This document shows, piece after piece, positions 15,501 to 30,400 of a DNA stretch of 64,000 nt. The stretch comes from Allacma fusca (taxonomy: Eukaryota; Arthropoda; Collembola; Symphypleona; Sminthuridae). The DNA lies in contig OX359249.1 of NCBI GenBank assembly GCA_947179485.1, positions 38,798,250 through 38,862,249 of the forward strand. Direction: 5' to 3'. The notes under the pieces are model-generated. The model ran no database searches, was not told the DNA's origin, and saw nothing but the letters and a program-made list of their open reading frames with translations. Within the stretch, counting starts at the first letter, position 1, and each line of letters opens with the position of its first letter. A program made the position numbers and the translations under genes.

Positions 15501-18500
15501 TAACTTTCTTCATAAGTCGACTCCTCGTATATGCGTAAAATCGTTAAAAAAAATTAGCACATTTTCTCATGTAGATATTTTATAGGGGGATTTTTATAGT
15601 TGATCCCATGCAAACTATCTAAGTACAAATACTCAATCTACCGTATGATATGGTTATTCCCTAATTGTGCAATTACTACGCAGCCCGGACCTTCTCCAAC
15701 AAGATTTCCCTTGAGTTCTTGCATGACCAATTCTGAGCTCATACTCAGTTTGTTACATATACAGTTTTTTTGTTCCAATATGCAAGTCCCTCCAATACAA
15801 GTTGTATAATGGATTCCTATATATCCTATAGCCCCTTTTTCATGCCCCAGTATATGGTTTTACCCGTTCCTAATGAGACGTAAGCCTACTTTAAAAGTGC
15901 AAGCGATAAAAAACATTATTAATTATTAGGATGAATACAGAAGTTTAGCAAAACACTCAGTTTTTTGTTCATTAAATTACTCCGGCTTCACGGGCTTGCA
16001 GGAATTATAAAGAGTGACTCATTGCTTTGTGATTTTTATGATGTAATGTGTTCATCATCAAATGCTACCTCCTTCAGTGAGCTGCGTGTAGATACAATTT
16101 TTTTCAATTACTTGTTTCTATAAATAATTGTCTCTGTACTTCTTTTTTTTTCCTGTGAGATAAATATACCTTGAGTACCCGGGATTGGCCTCCAACTATT
16201 ATTTATGAGTGTGAAAAAATACATATGATTTGCACATAAATGTAAAACATACACTACATACATGTTTCTGAGAATTGTCCAAGTTGGCATATTTGCTGGA
16301 CATGTCAATAGTCACAACAAATTAAAAGTGCATTATTCCATGGCTGTAAAATCTAATGACAAAGAATGACAAAGAGAATGTGTGAAAAATAAATACAAAT
16401 AATCATTTAACAATGTTCTCCGTTAGTATCTTAAGAAAAAATGCAACGGGTGAAGTGTCAGGACGGATAATTTCACTTACCCTCCTGCTGTGCTGATTTC
16501 TTCAAGTCACTTATACAAAACAAATAAAAAATATTTATTACTTCAGATTTGAAGATGGATTAAGGTCATACAGGCGTCTGTGTGTTACTTACGTGATAAA
16601 GCATGTGCCAAACTTTTCATAATTCGATGTAATAATATCCTTGAAACATATTTAAAATTCACCACCAGCCCTATCGTCAAGTGAAAAACCTTTTCACTTA
16701 TTGTTAGACATATGTACGTATGTCTTCTGTCTGCATTCAGCAGTAATTATGCACATCCTTGCTTGCACAAAATACTATCATAATTTTAATGTGACAATGA
16801 TTTGACATGATATTGCAAGTATTGTACATGCACAAAATTAATTTTTTTCCATTAATTGTATTTGTTTCAGGTGGAAAGGAAGTGTTTACAAATTAATATG
16901 GAGAGAGCTCATCGCATATTTATTATTGTATTTCTTTATCAACGCCTGTTACAGAGTTGGCATGGATGAGGAGCAAAAGAGGTACGTCTTAAATTTTTTT
17001 ACATTACTACTACTAATTTAGTGACCAGGGAAAATACCCCAAAAAATTATGCTCACATAGTACTCACAGCAAGAGATCACTTCCCCTCAACTATTAATTC
17101 CATTAAGTCAAAATTGTAAATAATTTTTCAGTAGCCCGCCCCTCCCCCCCCCCCCCCCCCCGATCTTTATCAAACTGGTGCGGGTAGAGTTTATATACAC
17201 TGTCTGCTATTTTCAATGAATCTTTTCTCACAACTAATGGGAAGTACCATATTTTAAGTGCAAGTTTTTGTCAGTGGTTGGAAAACTTGTGGGAAAAAAG
17301 CCTCAAATTTTAAGGGCAAGTTCGACGTAAGCAGAAAGAAACTGAAAACTTGGAACAAAAAATATTAATTTGTACGTTTTCCCTACAAATGAAGGAGTTT
17401 TTGTTCAAGGAACTTCCAAAATGGAAGGTAAATTAATATTGCTTCTCCATTTTAATAGCAATGCTCATTACTCAAGCATAAACACCCCAAAACTGGAATC
17501 CGGGCAGTTAACACAGATTTCACGACCCCTCTGGTCCTAGTCCTTCTAATTTTAATTATAACTGTTTAAAAGAATTCATTCTCGGAAAGAAGAGCTCAGA
17601 TTCACAGGAAGATACGGACAGTATTGATAAAATTTCCCTGTCAGTACAACACCATGGATTTTTCATGCATGATTGGAAGATGTGAAAGGATCAGTAAAGT
17701 ATGTAATAAGACGGGGATGATTGTTTGTAGGACTAATTATTCTAGTCAATAAACTCTTGAGAGTAAAACCTACCGTGTGGATCAAAGACGCATTGCCAGA
17801 TGATTATGAATTTATGGCTGTGATAGCATGCCGAGAGTTACCAAGAGTCGTAGGAAAAGCTGAAAGATGAGAGTGTGTGTGTAAGTTCTGGATTTACAGT
17901 TACAGTTGAAAGGAAGGCAGCTTATATGATGGTGATGACAAAAAAAAACGTGAGGTACAGACTACATAGGTGCAGGAACTTGTGATTGCCAAATGATTTG
18001 ACTAGATAGATAGATACTCCTATGAACATACCAAATGTACATTGATAGATACCCCTGCGTACATACTCGGACTCATAGGAGATATAATTTTGAGGGAGTG
18101 ATAGAGCAGTAAAAAGAAGTTTGCCTGTGGATACAAGTGTAAGTAGTAGCCAGCTGTAGGAAGTAGAGAGACGAAGCACACAGGTAGCAAAAGTATCAAA
18201 AGGAATCTCATTAATAAATAAATGTTAAAATTGCCGCTATTCCTTAAGGGTAGGATGTTTTTGAGTAGACAATGAATTTGTCGTATGTACTCAGAGACTC
18301 CTATGCATACATCCATAATTACAAATAAATATACCTACCCGTAAAGAAAATTTGAGTCTCATGTGAAGGTCTATTTCCCGTTTGAAGTGTTGACAAATAA
18401 ATTACATTTTATTGTATGTCAAGCACCTCCTGCATCTGCCCTTTTTTTTATTTTACGAGAGATCTCTATGCTTTGACTGATCCCAGGATGATGATGGACG

Positions 18501-20404
18501 TCGAGTTTAGATGAGGAGCTTGATTTAATAACAAGGATCCCTCTCAGGAGAAGATGATGATGGCAAAAATGAGTTGATGAGATGAGAAGTATCTCCTCAA
18601 GAAAACATTTATCACGTGTGTTTGCTGGCTAACTGGTAAACCGGTAACATCATACAAGTAGGAATGAACTCTTGAATTAATTTGATGATCTTGTTTCGAA
18701 CATTCAGTGTTAGCATTATATCAGCACTTGCTCTAGTAAAACCTCTGACGGTGCAATAACAAGTCCGTGCATGTACATACATATATACTTACACTTGTTG
18801 TATTAAACGTCAATGTGTGGTTAAGTCGTGCACTCCCTTGTGATGCCTCGGCACATGGTATGATAATTCGGTTTACCAGGAGGCTTTTTCATTTGTTTTT
18901 TGTTTATTGGATACTTCACATTTATTTATTTCCTCCATCACAAAAAAAAAAAAAAAAAAAAAAAACGTGTGGATTTGCTGAAATTTGGTGAAGACCTGTT
19001 GGACGTTTACACACTTCTCCTGTGATGTGATACTGGTGGAATTTATGAAATGAATAGTAGGCAGTGGACTTTAAACACCATGTAGGACCAAGGTACACAG
19101 GCTCTTGTCTGTATCACTTGGTAATAATGATGATGATACTCTTCATCATTTTCTCGTGAGCACGTCTTCTGCCTGAGCACATTATTATAGAGATCGAAAT
19201 GATAATTTACGACTGATGAGGCATGTAATCATGAACATGATTAGATTTTTTTTTGTATTTGCAGGACCTTTGAAAAAGTTAAAGTGTACTGTAGTAAGCA
19301 AATTGAAAGCATTCCCATGTCTTTCGTTTTGGGTTTTTATGTCAGTCTAATCGTGAAAAGATGGTGGGACCAGTATTGGATTTTGCCACTACCGGACTCG
19401 CTGGCTCTCTACATCAGTGCCTCATTAAATGGACAGGTAACTTATTTTATTTTCTTCATGACACCCTCCTCACTTGACTATGTAATAGAAAAAAACACAG
19501 CCCAGAGTGATACCTCCGCTTGTATTGAAAGTTTTGATTCTCAAGCTGTAGAAACTTACACAAGAAAAAGTGGTGGGTAAGGACATACATACATACACGC
19601 GGACAAACTATCAAAACATTTGATTGTGAGAGAACTAGTTGCACATCAGAAATTCCTCAAGCTTTTTACTCATCTCTTAAGTACAGGTTAGACTTGGAGT
19701 TATTATAATGACTTACAGTGAGAAATGTTACTCATTCTTTCAGTGGAACAAATTCTTGAACATAGAACCCATTTCAATGCACAATTATTATTGGAAGTTA
19801 GAAATGCATTTAGTATTATTTGTTAGTACACAAATAGGTACAGTCAGTCCAGATTTCTTAAAAACCCATCCCACTTGTAGATGTCATGTAATAATTATGG
19901 AAATACAGGGTTTTTACAGGACAAAGCGTCCTCTAAATAATTATTTAGTTCGGACATTAATCCACCACGGGAATGCTGTCATCACTTGAGTAATAAACAT
20001 AAAAATAGCAAATACACAGTAAATGATTATAATAGTAATTACAAAGGATGGATGCGTCCCTCCGTCCCGTGTGACCTTTAGTAGCCAAACTGACTCTTAA
20101 TTTATTTTTAGTTAGAGAAATCCGCTTTGGAATTCAGTCCAAGTTGAAACACTAGGTTCATCCTGGGGGACAATCGAATGACGTGGCTAGAAACTAACAA
20201 ATAATTATTAGCCTTTTTGACGCCGAGAGAACCAGTCAACAGTAGCGAAATTACGTCTGGAGCTGCCTTCAGTATGACTTTGCTATTTATCATCTCCACA
20301 GATTTGGACTTAATTAAGAGAGTGTGTGATGTGAAGTGAAAATGGAATTAAGGGTTGAAAAAATTGAGAGTTGCGGCCTTTTTAATTGCATTTTTAGTGG
20401 GGAT

Positions 20405-20436
<32 letters not shown>

Positions 20437-23400
20437 GGAAGGATGGTTCCATGACAAACTATAAAGTTTTAGATAATCATCATTCGGCGTATATTGAGTT
20501 TTTAACTGGATGGATCTTACAGCATTTGCATCTAATCACAATAAAAAAAGTCTCCTGTGTTTAAAAATAGTTGCTCATCATTTTGGATGACGCTTGAGAA
20601 GAAGAATTTTAAAGATGATACGCACCATCAATCCCTGTAGTAAAATCATCTCTCTCAAGTTTTTGTCTCCTCTATCTTTCTTGCTCTCTGCGTTGTTGAT
20701 TTTTTTTTTGAAAACTCAAATGGAGCTACACAATTTCTTCACAGCTCAATGGAGACACATCACGTTTCCGATTCGTCAATTGACAATAGATTAGATGGGA
20801 AATAAAAACATGCTGGATTTTCCTGGTGATTAAAAGAAGCACCAACAACAACGGAGAGGATGACAACGCGGGGGTTATTGTTGAGATTCTACAGAGTATT
20901 TATTTTGCAATTAATGAGCCCTTTCATTTTATAATGACTAGTAAGTAATTACTATTATGTGTTGACATAAAAAACATTTCGGTTTTATTCTATGGTATTC
21001 TTCACCGAATTTCCTATTTCACATTTGACTATCCTGCTTCCAATGACGCTGTGCATGCTCGGGAGTTGTGTGGCAAAGGATTTTTGTTGGTAGAGAAAGA
21101 GGGACGACACGACAGCCATGATGGCAATGAGAAGGGATTTTCTCACACACCCCATAAAGCTATGACTTTTTGTAAGGTCCATAAAAGAATTTATAATATG
21201 AACTTGAAATTATTTTATTGTGTTCCTGCATGTGTGCGGTAAAAGGAAAAGGAAAATTAGAATTACTTCTGGTACAGATAGTATAACTGTAGTCACTGCA
21301 GGAAGTATTACTTCACTCAGAGTATTAATAGGGTCATGAAAATTTTAAGCTGGTTCTCTCCGTCCTGATTTAATTTCAGAGACATCATTATACTTTTTAT
21401 TTAAGACTCCAAAGACGTCGAGTTTCAGTGCGAATTGTAGCCATAAAAATTCCCAACCCTCAACAATATTCCCCTTCAAAAAGAATTTTACATGTCAAAT
21501 TATGGATAATTTACTTGTATTTCACAGAGAATGATCCTATCTCACAGATTTGAGTTAAATCTCACAACCAAGTACGTACACATACATGCATGAGTATATT
21601 AAATAGCACCTTCAAGGAAAATAGCATTCCAATCATGTAAACGGTTTTTGCTCAAGTAAACTTGAGAAACCAATTGGAAAGAAACAAGAATAATATCTTC
21701 ACATCTATTCCTTGTAATTATTCCCTGTTCCTGATACCAGTTAGTTTATTTATAGTTTATTGCATTGTATAAAAAAAGAATCCTGTAGACACATCTGAGT
21801 GTACTGACGTGACATACCTGTTTTTAGTTACATACACGAAGGGTGGCCACTGTGGCTAGAGCATGTTACAATTGAAACAAAAAGTCTATGTACTTGAGCA
21901 TTTTTATTTTCACTTGATTTCCCTTTGTTTTTGCTGACATCAATAATAGTGTTGCGTAATTTTATACATTCTAGGTTTTTTCTAAGTTTCTCACATACTT
22001 TTTTATTTTTAAGAATGGGCATTGTCTATGGACTTTAATGTAGAATCTATCACAGGATCTTCGTAACTCTCCATATGTTGTAATGGGGTTGTGTGGAAAT
22101 TGAAACCGTCATCCTTAAAAAAAAAACTACCCGACTTCTTTACCAATAAACAATCTGTAGTATCATCACTTCATCACCACAGACTTTACGAAAGCGATAA
22201 ATTATTTGAATAGCTGTCGCAGACTAGATTTAGTAGTTACTAGTAGTAAAGATTTGACGGGGCACGAAATCCGTGCATTTATGTACACAGACATGTGTAG
22301 ATAGATACCTGGGCTCCACAGAAGGATCCCAGTTTCAAGTGTCTATTGACAGGATACTTGTAACAAGTACTTCACTCTACAGCGTAGCATGATGATTTGA
22401 CAATATATTTATGTTTTTTTTTAGAGCTGACTTATTGCTGGGTAGTAACTCATCTTGAAAGTAAAAGGAAGTTCTGATCAGGAATTTTGGATTGTTCAGT
22501 CCTCAGTATGCAGATGTGTGTTTGCACTTGTACCCTTCACAAATGCACAAGCTTGCATCCATTACCATTGGAAAGATTTTGAAAGTATACATTAGTAGTT
22601 GAGAAAAAAAAAACGAGCGAGTAATAAAAGTAGTAATAATAGTAATATTCTTGGGAAGGGTTCATCCATAATTTTAGCATTAGATCCACCATTCTGCGTC
22701 TTAGTACAACTTGACCACTGCCAAGCATTCCATTCTGATTTCGAATTTCCTTCCTACATCTTACGTGTGGGGACGAAAGGAACCTGCACAGACATTTCCA
22801 CAGAACAAAATCTTACAAATACAGATATTATTACAATCAGTGTTTTAATTTTGTATCATGTGTAAGCAGTGAGAAGGATGTTGTCTGCTGTAATGATGTG
22901 ATTATTACTCTTGTCCTCTCCTTTCAAGCACGGTTAGCTATGTACTTGGGCATTATTCGTGTTTTTATAGCTCACTCAGCCTACTCTGCAACTACTTGAA
23001 CTACTAGTGGTGCTGGTGTAGATATATCTCAGAGGGCTCCTAATAAAAAAAAGCTCCTTTTTGTAGTCAAGTAGCAATGCAGAAAAATGGGGAAATTAGC
23101 CTGTCTTTGTTTAGATGGAAAATATCCCCTTTATTGTCACTCTGTTTTGAAAATGGAAAGAAGACGCCGCAATAGCCCAGTACTGCTGATGCATGCTCTC
23201 TGATTTAGTTTCGCCACTAATTTCACAAGCTTTGGAATTTTTGAGCCTAAATCATTTTCCCCTCATTTGCAAACTGCAATGTGAGGATTTTATAGCACGT
23301 TGTTCATACCTTACCTTTTGGGTGGCTTCAACATTGAAAGGATCCAGCAGAAATTTTAACCAAATTGGAAATAATTTAAGTAGCTCTTTGCCCATTGAAC

Positions 23401-24451
23401 ATATATTGGAATTTGTCTGCCAGGTTCCCCAATAAAAATAATTACAGATTCCACTGCCGACAGGACGGCATGAGGTAGAACATTTCTTGACGGGTGATTC
23501 AGCTCAATTTATTTAGAAAAATCTATCTCGTAATTAGCTTTCTATGTTTAGGAATTTTCATGTAAAGTATGTACATGGATTCTTTTATGAGGCACGTGGG
23601 AACCTGTGAGGAAAAATGGATAGTAAAACTGCTGTGAGATCTGCAAATACTAATTAAATTTTGAATAGGATACTATCTATGTTGTTTATTTCCTCAAAAA
23701 TTTATGCATTTCACGATCTCCTTGCATTTAATGATTATGTTCGTATTTTTTTTAAGTTGAAATCCTCTCTGTGCCTCTGGAAGACTCGCCAGGGCTGCTA
23801 CACGAGAAGCCAAAATATGTTTTTATATCGTTTTTTGTCCACCATTTTTTTTTTCTCCTTTACCACAAAACTAGTAATTATAATGTGCGGGGAAAGAGTG
23901 AATGATAATGAAAACACATGCAACTTTTTCTTTCGTCAGCATATTTAGACTGGGCATTCCATAATTAAAGTATACACAACTGACACTTGTTGCAGGCGTA
24001 TCCTTTCCTATTTTGCTGACAATCAGACTGTCTTCAACATGGACGTGCATAATTTTAGATGAAGGCAGAGAGCAGTGGTTGGAAAGGAGGGTGAGCTCAT
24101 AAAAGGAAAAATTAAATTGTCAGGATGGCTACAACGTACAGACTACAAGTCCCTACTGTTTCTACTGTTTGGTACCTCTGTTTATTTGTATGAAGATGTG
24201 CTAGAACATCTTTAACCTTTTCTTTGTAAATGAACCGATACGTCTCTGTTGTCCATTCCTCTTTGACGTTCATGAACGAGAACCCATTTACCTTTTCTAG
24301 AAAATCTCTGCGAATTTCACTCTCTCCTTGTTTTGTCTCTTCTCATTAACTTGTTAGCAGAACAATCGTTGTTCACAAAACCGAAAGGAATAGAGAACTG
24401 TTTCTGAAGGGCTAAACAGTGTCAGCTGCTCAAAGGGTTAAAGATCTATGC

Positions 24452-24493
<42 letters not shown>

Positions 24494-27400
24494 CTACAAT
24501 CACCCCTTCATCATCAATCCCATCTCATTTGTGCTGAATGCATGGGATTGCCTGTGTATTAATCGGAAGTTGATTATTCTGCTAGATCAGACGTAACCAC
24601 TGAGATGATGAGGAGCTCCTACTTTATGTAATCAACTCAGACACATTTCCATCCTCTCACTGATCCCCTAACCTTGGTAAATTTTTGATGATATGAGCGT
24701 CGTACATAGTCAAATATATGGCACTGGTCATATAACTTACGTCCACCATGACAAATACTAGATAATTAGTTTTTTTTGTAAAAATAGTGCTGATTCTCCT
24801 ATCTGATTAACTTTATTGTCTGAAGATTACTGATCGAGATACGAATGGATGAACCTTTTATCTCGGAATTACTCACTCTATACAAACACACAAGCGAAAG
24901 TTGTAGGATTCCCAGAATCCCAGAATATTGTTAAGGGATTGGATGGTTATTGTCAAGGTGGAGTGAGTACTCTTATCGGAATGAGACATTGATAACTTTA
25001 AGTAAACAAGCATACTATAATGCCTTTGAAACAGAACAAACTCTCATACTTGTACTGCCTAAGAGGATTTCCCACAATTTTGTAACGTACACACATGCGA
25101 AATGTGCACAAATACATTCGTCAATTCTGAAAGTTTTGGGCTGTTTCGACCATTTCAAAATCTACTGTATCTTTAGGGTAAAAACAGGCAAAGGCGTGAG
25201 AAAAAATAGTATTTATTACCTATTTCATAAGAGCCATGAAATGAAAGATTCATTTGAAGTTGATGCAAATTTCAATCCTATGTCTGGGTTATTGTTAATG
25301 TCAATTTGTCAAAAAGTTTAAATTGCAAAGCACGACAGGACTGATATGTAGGTGTATATACATACGTGCAATGGCTAGCCATGACCCATATTTGACAAAG
25401 TCTAACACCCATTGATGTCACGTGACAAAAATTCTATTTTACCTTTAATCTCATCTTTGTACTCGGAAAATATTATCCATGTAATTGAATTATTTCGTAA
25501 GTCAGGGGAATAATCATAACTACTATTTTGAGACATTGAAAAAAAAACAGTGGTTTCTGTGGTTATGTGACAGGTAAATATGTAAACTTATTTATGTAAT
25601 GTCCACATACATGAAGGCATCAATGAAACCAACGGTGGTGTGTGTGTGTGTGCAAAAAAAAAGTGCACTTAACCTTTGTTTGAATTGAGAGCTACTGATT
25701 AACTGTGGAAAACTTTCTAAGGTATTTTCAAAAGCAACCTCAGAGCTGCTGGGCTTCCTATGGATCCTTTGTGTGCATTCAAATCTCAAAGGGTTGACAT
25801 ATTTCAAAGAAACCTTAGCATGTAACCCACACTGAATCACTTCCAACAAAAGTAAATGTAGATTTATTTTATTGTGGCATCCGACACAACCTTGTCTGAA
25901 AGGTAAATATTGGCAAAAACCTCAATTAGCAAAAGTTATCAAGTTATTTGGTTTGTTACCGAACGGTTCTTTCCTTGCTCAGCAGTTCTTCTCTGGTAGC
26001 TTTAGTTAGGTCAAGAAATCCCTATCAATGGCGAACCTAAACATTGACTTCCAAAAGCTTAAAAAATGTGCTAGTTCAGAGCTTGAAGGAATGCAAAGTT
26101 ACCACTGTGACGCTAAAAGGGAAGTACAGTGTGATCTTAGATCTTGAAGCGCTATGATCATTTAAGCAATACAACTTAGAAAAAAAGATTACTCCTAAAT
26201 ACATACCGGTAGGATAAAGTCTACTGTAGTCACAGGCTTGGAGATATACATACATATGTACATACACACACCTAATGAAACTCTATCTCCTGTGTAATAA
26301 ATGACTTCAAATACCATTAACCTTTGGAAGTGGTCGACAGCGGAATTAATGACAACCTGCTAGAAAAATTATATAATATGAAAATTTCCAAGATACTCTT
26401 TTATATAAAGTGAGCAAACCAGATTTTTTGGCCATGACTAATCCGTGTGTAAACCAGAATGGCTTAATTTTAAAAACTTGAATTAAAAACTATGTTTGAC
26501 CAAGAACTTGATATTTCTTCCAATGCATATTACAGTCACTTCGCATATCATTATAATACTTTATTGCACGCAGCAAATAAACTCTTTTGTAAATTTGACT
26601 ACTATAAGCTCACTTTTTACCCATTACAAGGTGATACAGACTCCATTTTGAAAATTCAGACGGAAATCCTTCCAAGAGATAACTTTTTATCCTAGGTAAA
26701 GATCCACAGGCTAAAAACATGCTTACCGCTAAGGCACCACGTCAAAAATGAAAAAAAAACGTGTTTTTTCCCCTGACAAATGTACATAACATAGTATTCC
26801 ATTTTATTATAGCCAGTAGTACACGGCAACTCAGCTCAATACGCTAACTTGCTTTTATGCTCCTCCAGTTGTAAAGTTATGTTGAGCACGTGATTTCCGC
26901 CTCATACCCCCAACCGTGTATTATATTATAAAATATGTCTATATTTGTATAGCAAAAAATTAAATTTTTACTACTAATTCTCAAACATCAATTGAACGGA
27001 GCCAAGGGAGAAAGTAGACACATTTTGAAGATTATGTTATTGTAGGTCAGCGTACCTTTCTATCATTTATCCTGCAACGGGAAACAATCTCAAAATGTTT
27101 TGAAATTTGTACAAATTAGCATATGTATGTGTACGATTGAGTGTAATTATTTGTAAATAGCTGTAAATAGATAATTGGTTATTGACCCAGAATCAAAGTC
27201 CAAAGTTCAGGGTATAAATTGATAGAAATGTTAAGTTTCCTCCAACAGAAATGCGGTTCAGAGTTGGTGCACGGAGCTTAATCAAATAAGGTTTGGTTAT
27301 GATTTTTATCGGATAATTCCCCTGTTAGCCCATTGATTCTCACGAAAATTATAGGATTATGGTAGGGATGAGGGCATGAACACTATTTAAAAATTACTAA

Positions 27401-30400
27401 TCCCCACCATAATTTTAGTACTTCAGACTGATTCGCAACAACTCCTCATATATTATTCTATAATATATCTAGCTCACTCACACTCAGCCCTATGTATTGG
27501 AGTAACATTTAGTACTTTAATAGTTGTAGGTACTTTCCATTTCGTAACCACGAATGATGTACGGTATGTCTCGTAAATAGGCTTTAATTCCTTATTTTAA
27601 CGAAAGGAAAATGTGGATGTATGTTCGCATTTTTTAAAGTTACAGGCTCGCGTTTTCCTTTCTGTTTCAATGTTAAGGCTAATCTGCAGAACTGATCATT
27701 TCTGTCACGGGCGTTAGTTTTATACGTAGGCGTGTTCAGACAAATGGTACTATGACGAAAGAGAATGGAATATTGTGTACGTTTCGATTGCGACGTTGGG
27801 GGAAGAACTTCAGTCCAAACACACAGATGACGGTACAATATGAGTAAAGAAAGTACAATTTTTGTTTAATCCCTAAAATACCTACTTGCATATCGGTATT
27901 TTTCCATGAAAAAGGTAAAAACTATCGTGAGAAAATCTGAAGGATACTCAAAGGAGTCAAGTGTAATATTTTTTTTATACTTGATGCATTTTATAATGTA
28001 CTTTTTTTCCTCATGCTGCATTCCAAAAAGGATGTTTGTGAAGTCGTGATTATTACTCATTCGTATCGAATTGCTCCTCTAAAAAGCATCGTAAACGAAA
28101 CTACAGTATGTAAGCTATTGTTGTTTCTAAGATCATCTTGGGCCTGAAACCTGACCATGTTTTCAGAATCACTCCATATACTTACCATTTCTTTTCCTTT
28201 TTGTGGTTTACTAGGACGACCGAGGGAGGCTTTTCCGCCGGACAATAATGCGCTACACCATGCTCTCCTTCATTATCACGCTTCAGCGAATAAGCTTTCG
28301 TGTCAAAAAACGCTTCCCCAGTCTCCAACACCTCGTCGATACAGGTACGAAATGTTCGATTTTTATTGAAATATTATTATCTTCAAAGGGCATGCCGTCT
28401 CCGACTGAGTCAATCCCCACTGCTGTGTCCCCTTTTGTACTAATGATAATTACGTATCCTCCGGAACAATCAAATGGAACTGTCGGGTTCCACCTCACTA
28501 ACTCATGAATGAGCTCTTGTGGTTTGGGTAGCACCGAAGGACTTATTACGACCACATTATTTATTACGTGTTATAAACATCATTTTTGTAATATTGGTCC
28601 GCAGCTGGATAAAGGTTTCCCTCGACATTCAATATAAGTTGCTAATTATTGGCGATGATATTCATTTTTGACAGTACAAACAAGATGCCGACTCTAGAGG
28701 ATTCCCTTTTTACTTCAAGTTTACGCAAATATTTTGAGCAAGTACATATGTACATAGATACATACACATAGTAGTATGGGTACAAGTAATTATTATATAT
28801 AATTACAAGTGCACACTGTACGTCAGCACATAGGAACTTACACGAACTTAGGCATGCTATGCATGGGTGTGCATATTGAACTCGTTGTTGTGTAACGTGT
28901 AGATAACTATAGTTATCTGTCTATCTCATATGCCCTTGTGAGTGCGCATATAACATTCATAGTTGGTCGGAGCCGTAAATATTGTTAACTTAGTCCAACG
29001 AGCCAATTTTAAGGCACAAAAAAATTCAGAACATTTTAGAATGGGGTGGGCTTTTGCAACGCCTGATTAAATTGCTACCAATTCCTAAGTAGAGTTCAGC
29101 AATATAATAAGTTAGCATACTGAGCAAGTTTCCGAAGTCACGAATGTAATTACTACTGGTTTCTAAGTAATTAGGTACAACATGAGGAGTCACTGAATAT
29201 GCAAAACAAATTCAGCATGAAGTAGTGGTCCTTTAAAAATGTAAACAGCATGTGGAGCCTGCATTATTTTACCACAACAATTCCAATTAATATAATAAAT
29301 TGTTGTAGCTTCCCCGTAAGCACGACGATGTTTTTCTAAATTTCACAAGACTCATTAGGTTTGTCAATCAACCAGGACTTTGACATTTAAGCTACGAAAA
29401 ATAAGTATGCTTGAGCTTTGCTCGTGAGAATTGCTCCTCTTGAGAGAATAATTTTTTTTTGTGACTGTTTCCAAAATATAAAATACAACATACAAAAGTG
29501 TGAAAATGGGATAGAAAAAGTATGCCAAGTAGTTCAATTTTGTGACGCTACTTACAATTAGAGTACCCTATGATTAGGATTGAAACATGTACTTAAAAAC
29601 TATTTTTTATATCCGTGTTTTCAGGACTTATGACGGAGAGTGAGAAGAAAATCTTTGATAAACTTGATGCAAAAAGTGATGTGTCCAAGTTTTGGATGCC
29701 TGTTGTCTGGGCTTCAAATTTAATTAACCGAGCTCGCTTGGAAGGAAGAATACAATCAGATCACATGGTGCAAACACTTCTCACAGAATTGTCTGATTTT
29801 CGAAGGAGACTGGGTCGCGTAATGGTTTATGACAACGTTAGCGTTCCTCTGGTCTACACACAGGTAATTTGCTAAAAACAGCTTGGCAATGTCACCTTCT
29901 TGAAAATGTGTGAAATTCTATGTTTTAAATGAATGAAACTTGAAACCTAGGTTGTCACACTGGCCGTATACACATACTTCATTGCTGCCCTCGTCGGTCG
30001 TCAATGGGTGAATCCACCTCAGCCATGGAGATCCAAAATATACCCTAATTATGAGGTGGATTTGTACTTCCCCATTTTCCTTTCTCTTCAGGTATGTATT
30101 TTCTTTACATATATGTATCTTCCACAAAATATCACCTAAATAACGAAAGTCCTTGGGTTTTGTTGGAGTTGAAGATAGTGATTAGGGAATACATACGTTC
30201 ATAAAAGAAACCTAAATATGGACGTATGTATGTATGTACCAGGAATGTTGATACTAAAAATAGTAAACCAGAACAATGGTTAATTCTAAATTCATATTTA
30301 CAGTTCATCTTCTACATTGGATGGCTGAAAGTTGCAGAAACATTGATTAATCCTTTTGGAGAAGATGATGATGATTTTGAACTAAATTGGCTTATTGATC

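Larger units (their letters stand above)
6522..16870 (+). other. Bestrophin intron 1 (10.3 kb)
   Basis: Begins gtaaag and ends tttgtttcag. No coding exon of the family lies inside, and the exons on each side join in frame. It holds CT runs near 8695-8710 and 11190-11217, a GA run at 14738-14760 and scattered ATGTAC motifs. No nested gene is recognised. Confidence 0.85.
16982..19264 (+). other. Bestrophin intron 2 (2.3 kb)
   Basis: Begins gtacgt and ends tttgcag. It contains an 18-base C run (17144-17161) and a 24-base A run (18942-18965). Nothing coding is recognised. Confidence 0.88.
19437..28214 (+). other. Bestrophin intron 3 (8.8 kb)
   Basis: Begins gtaact and ends gtttactag. It contains a GA run (20410-20437), a CT run (24457-24490) and a 123-codon open frame at 24950-25321 that I judge consistent with chance. 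No nested gene is recognised. Confidence 0.85.

Noticed and set aside
24950-25321. 123-codon open frame on the + strand
   Set aside because: Lies in bestrophin intron 3. Composition looks like translated AT-rich DNA, with no family motif and no splice context. A rough estimate gives about one frame this long by chance in the window.
27690-27845. Exon-like + strand stretch just before bestrophin exon 4
   Set aside because: The acceptor is weak, bestrophin exon 3 joins exon 4 in frame without it, and no family member has an insertion here.
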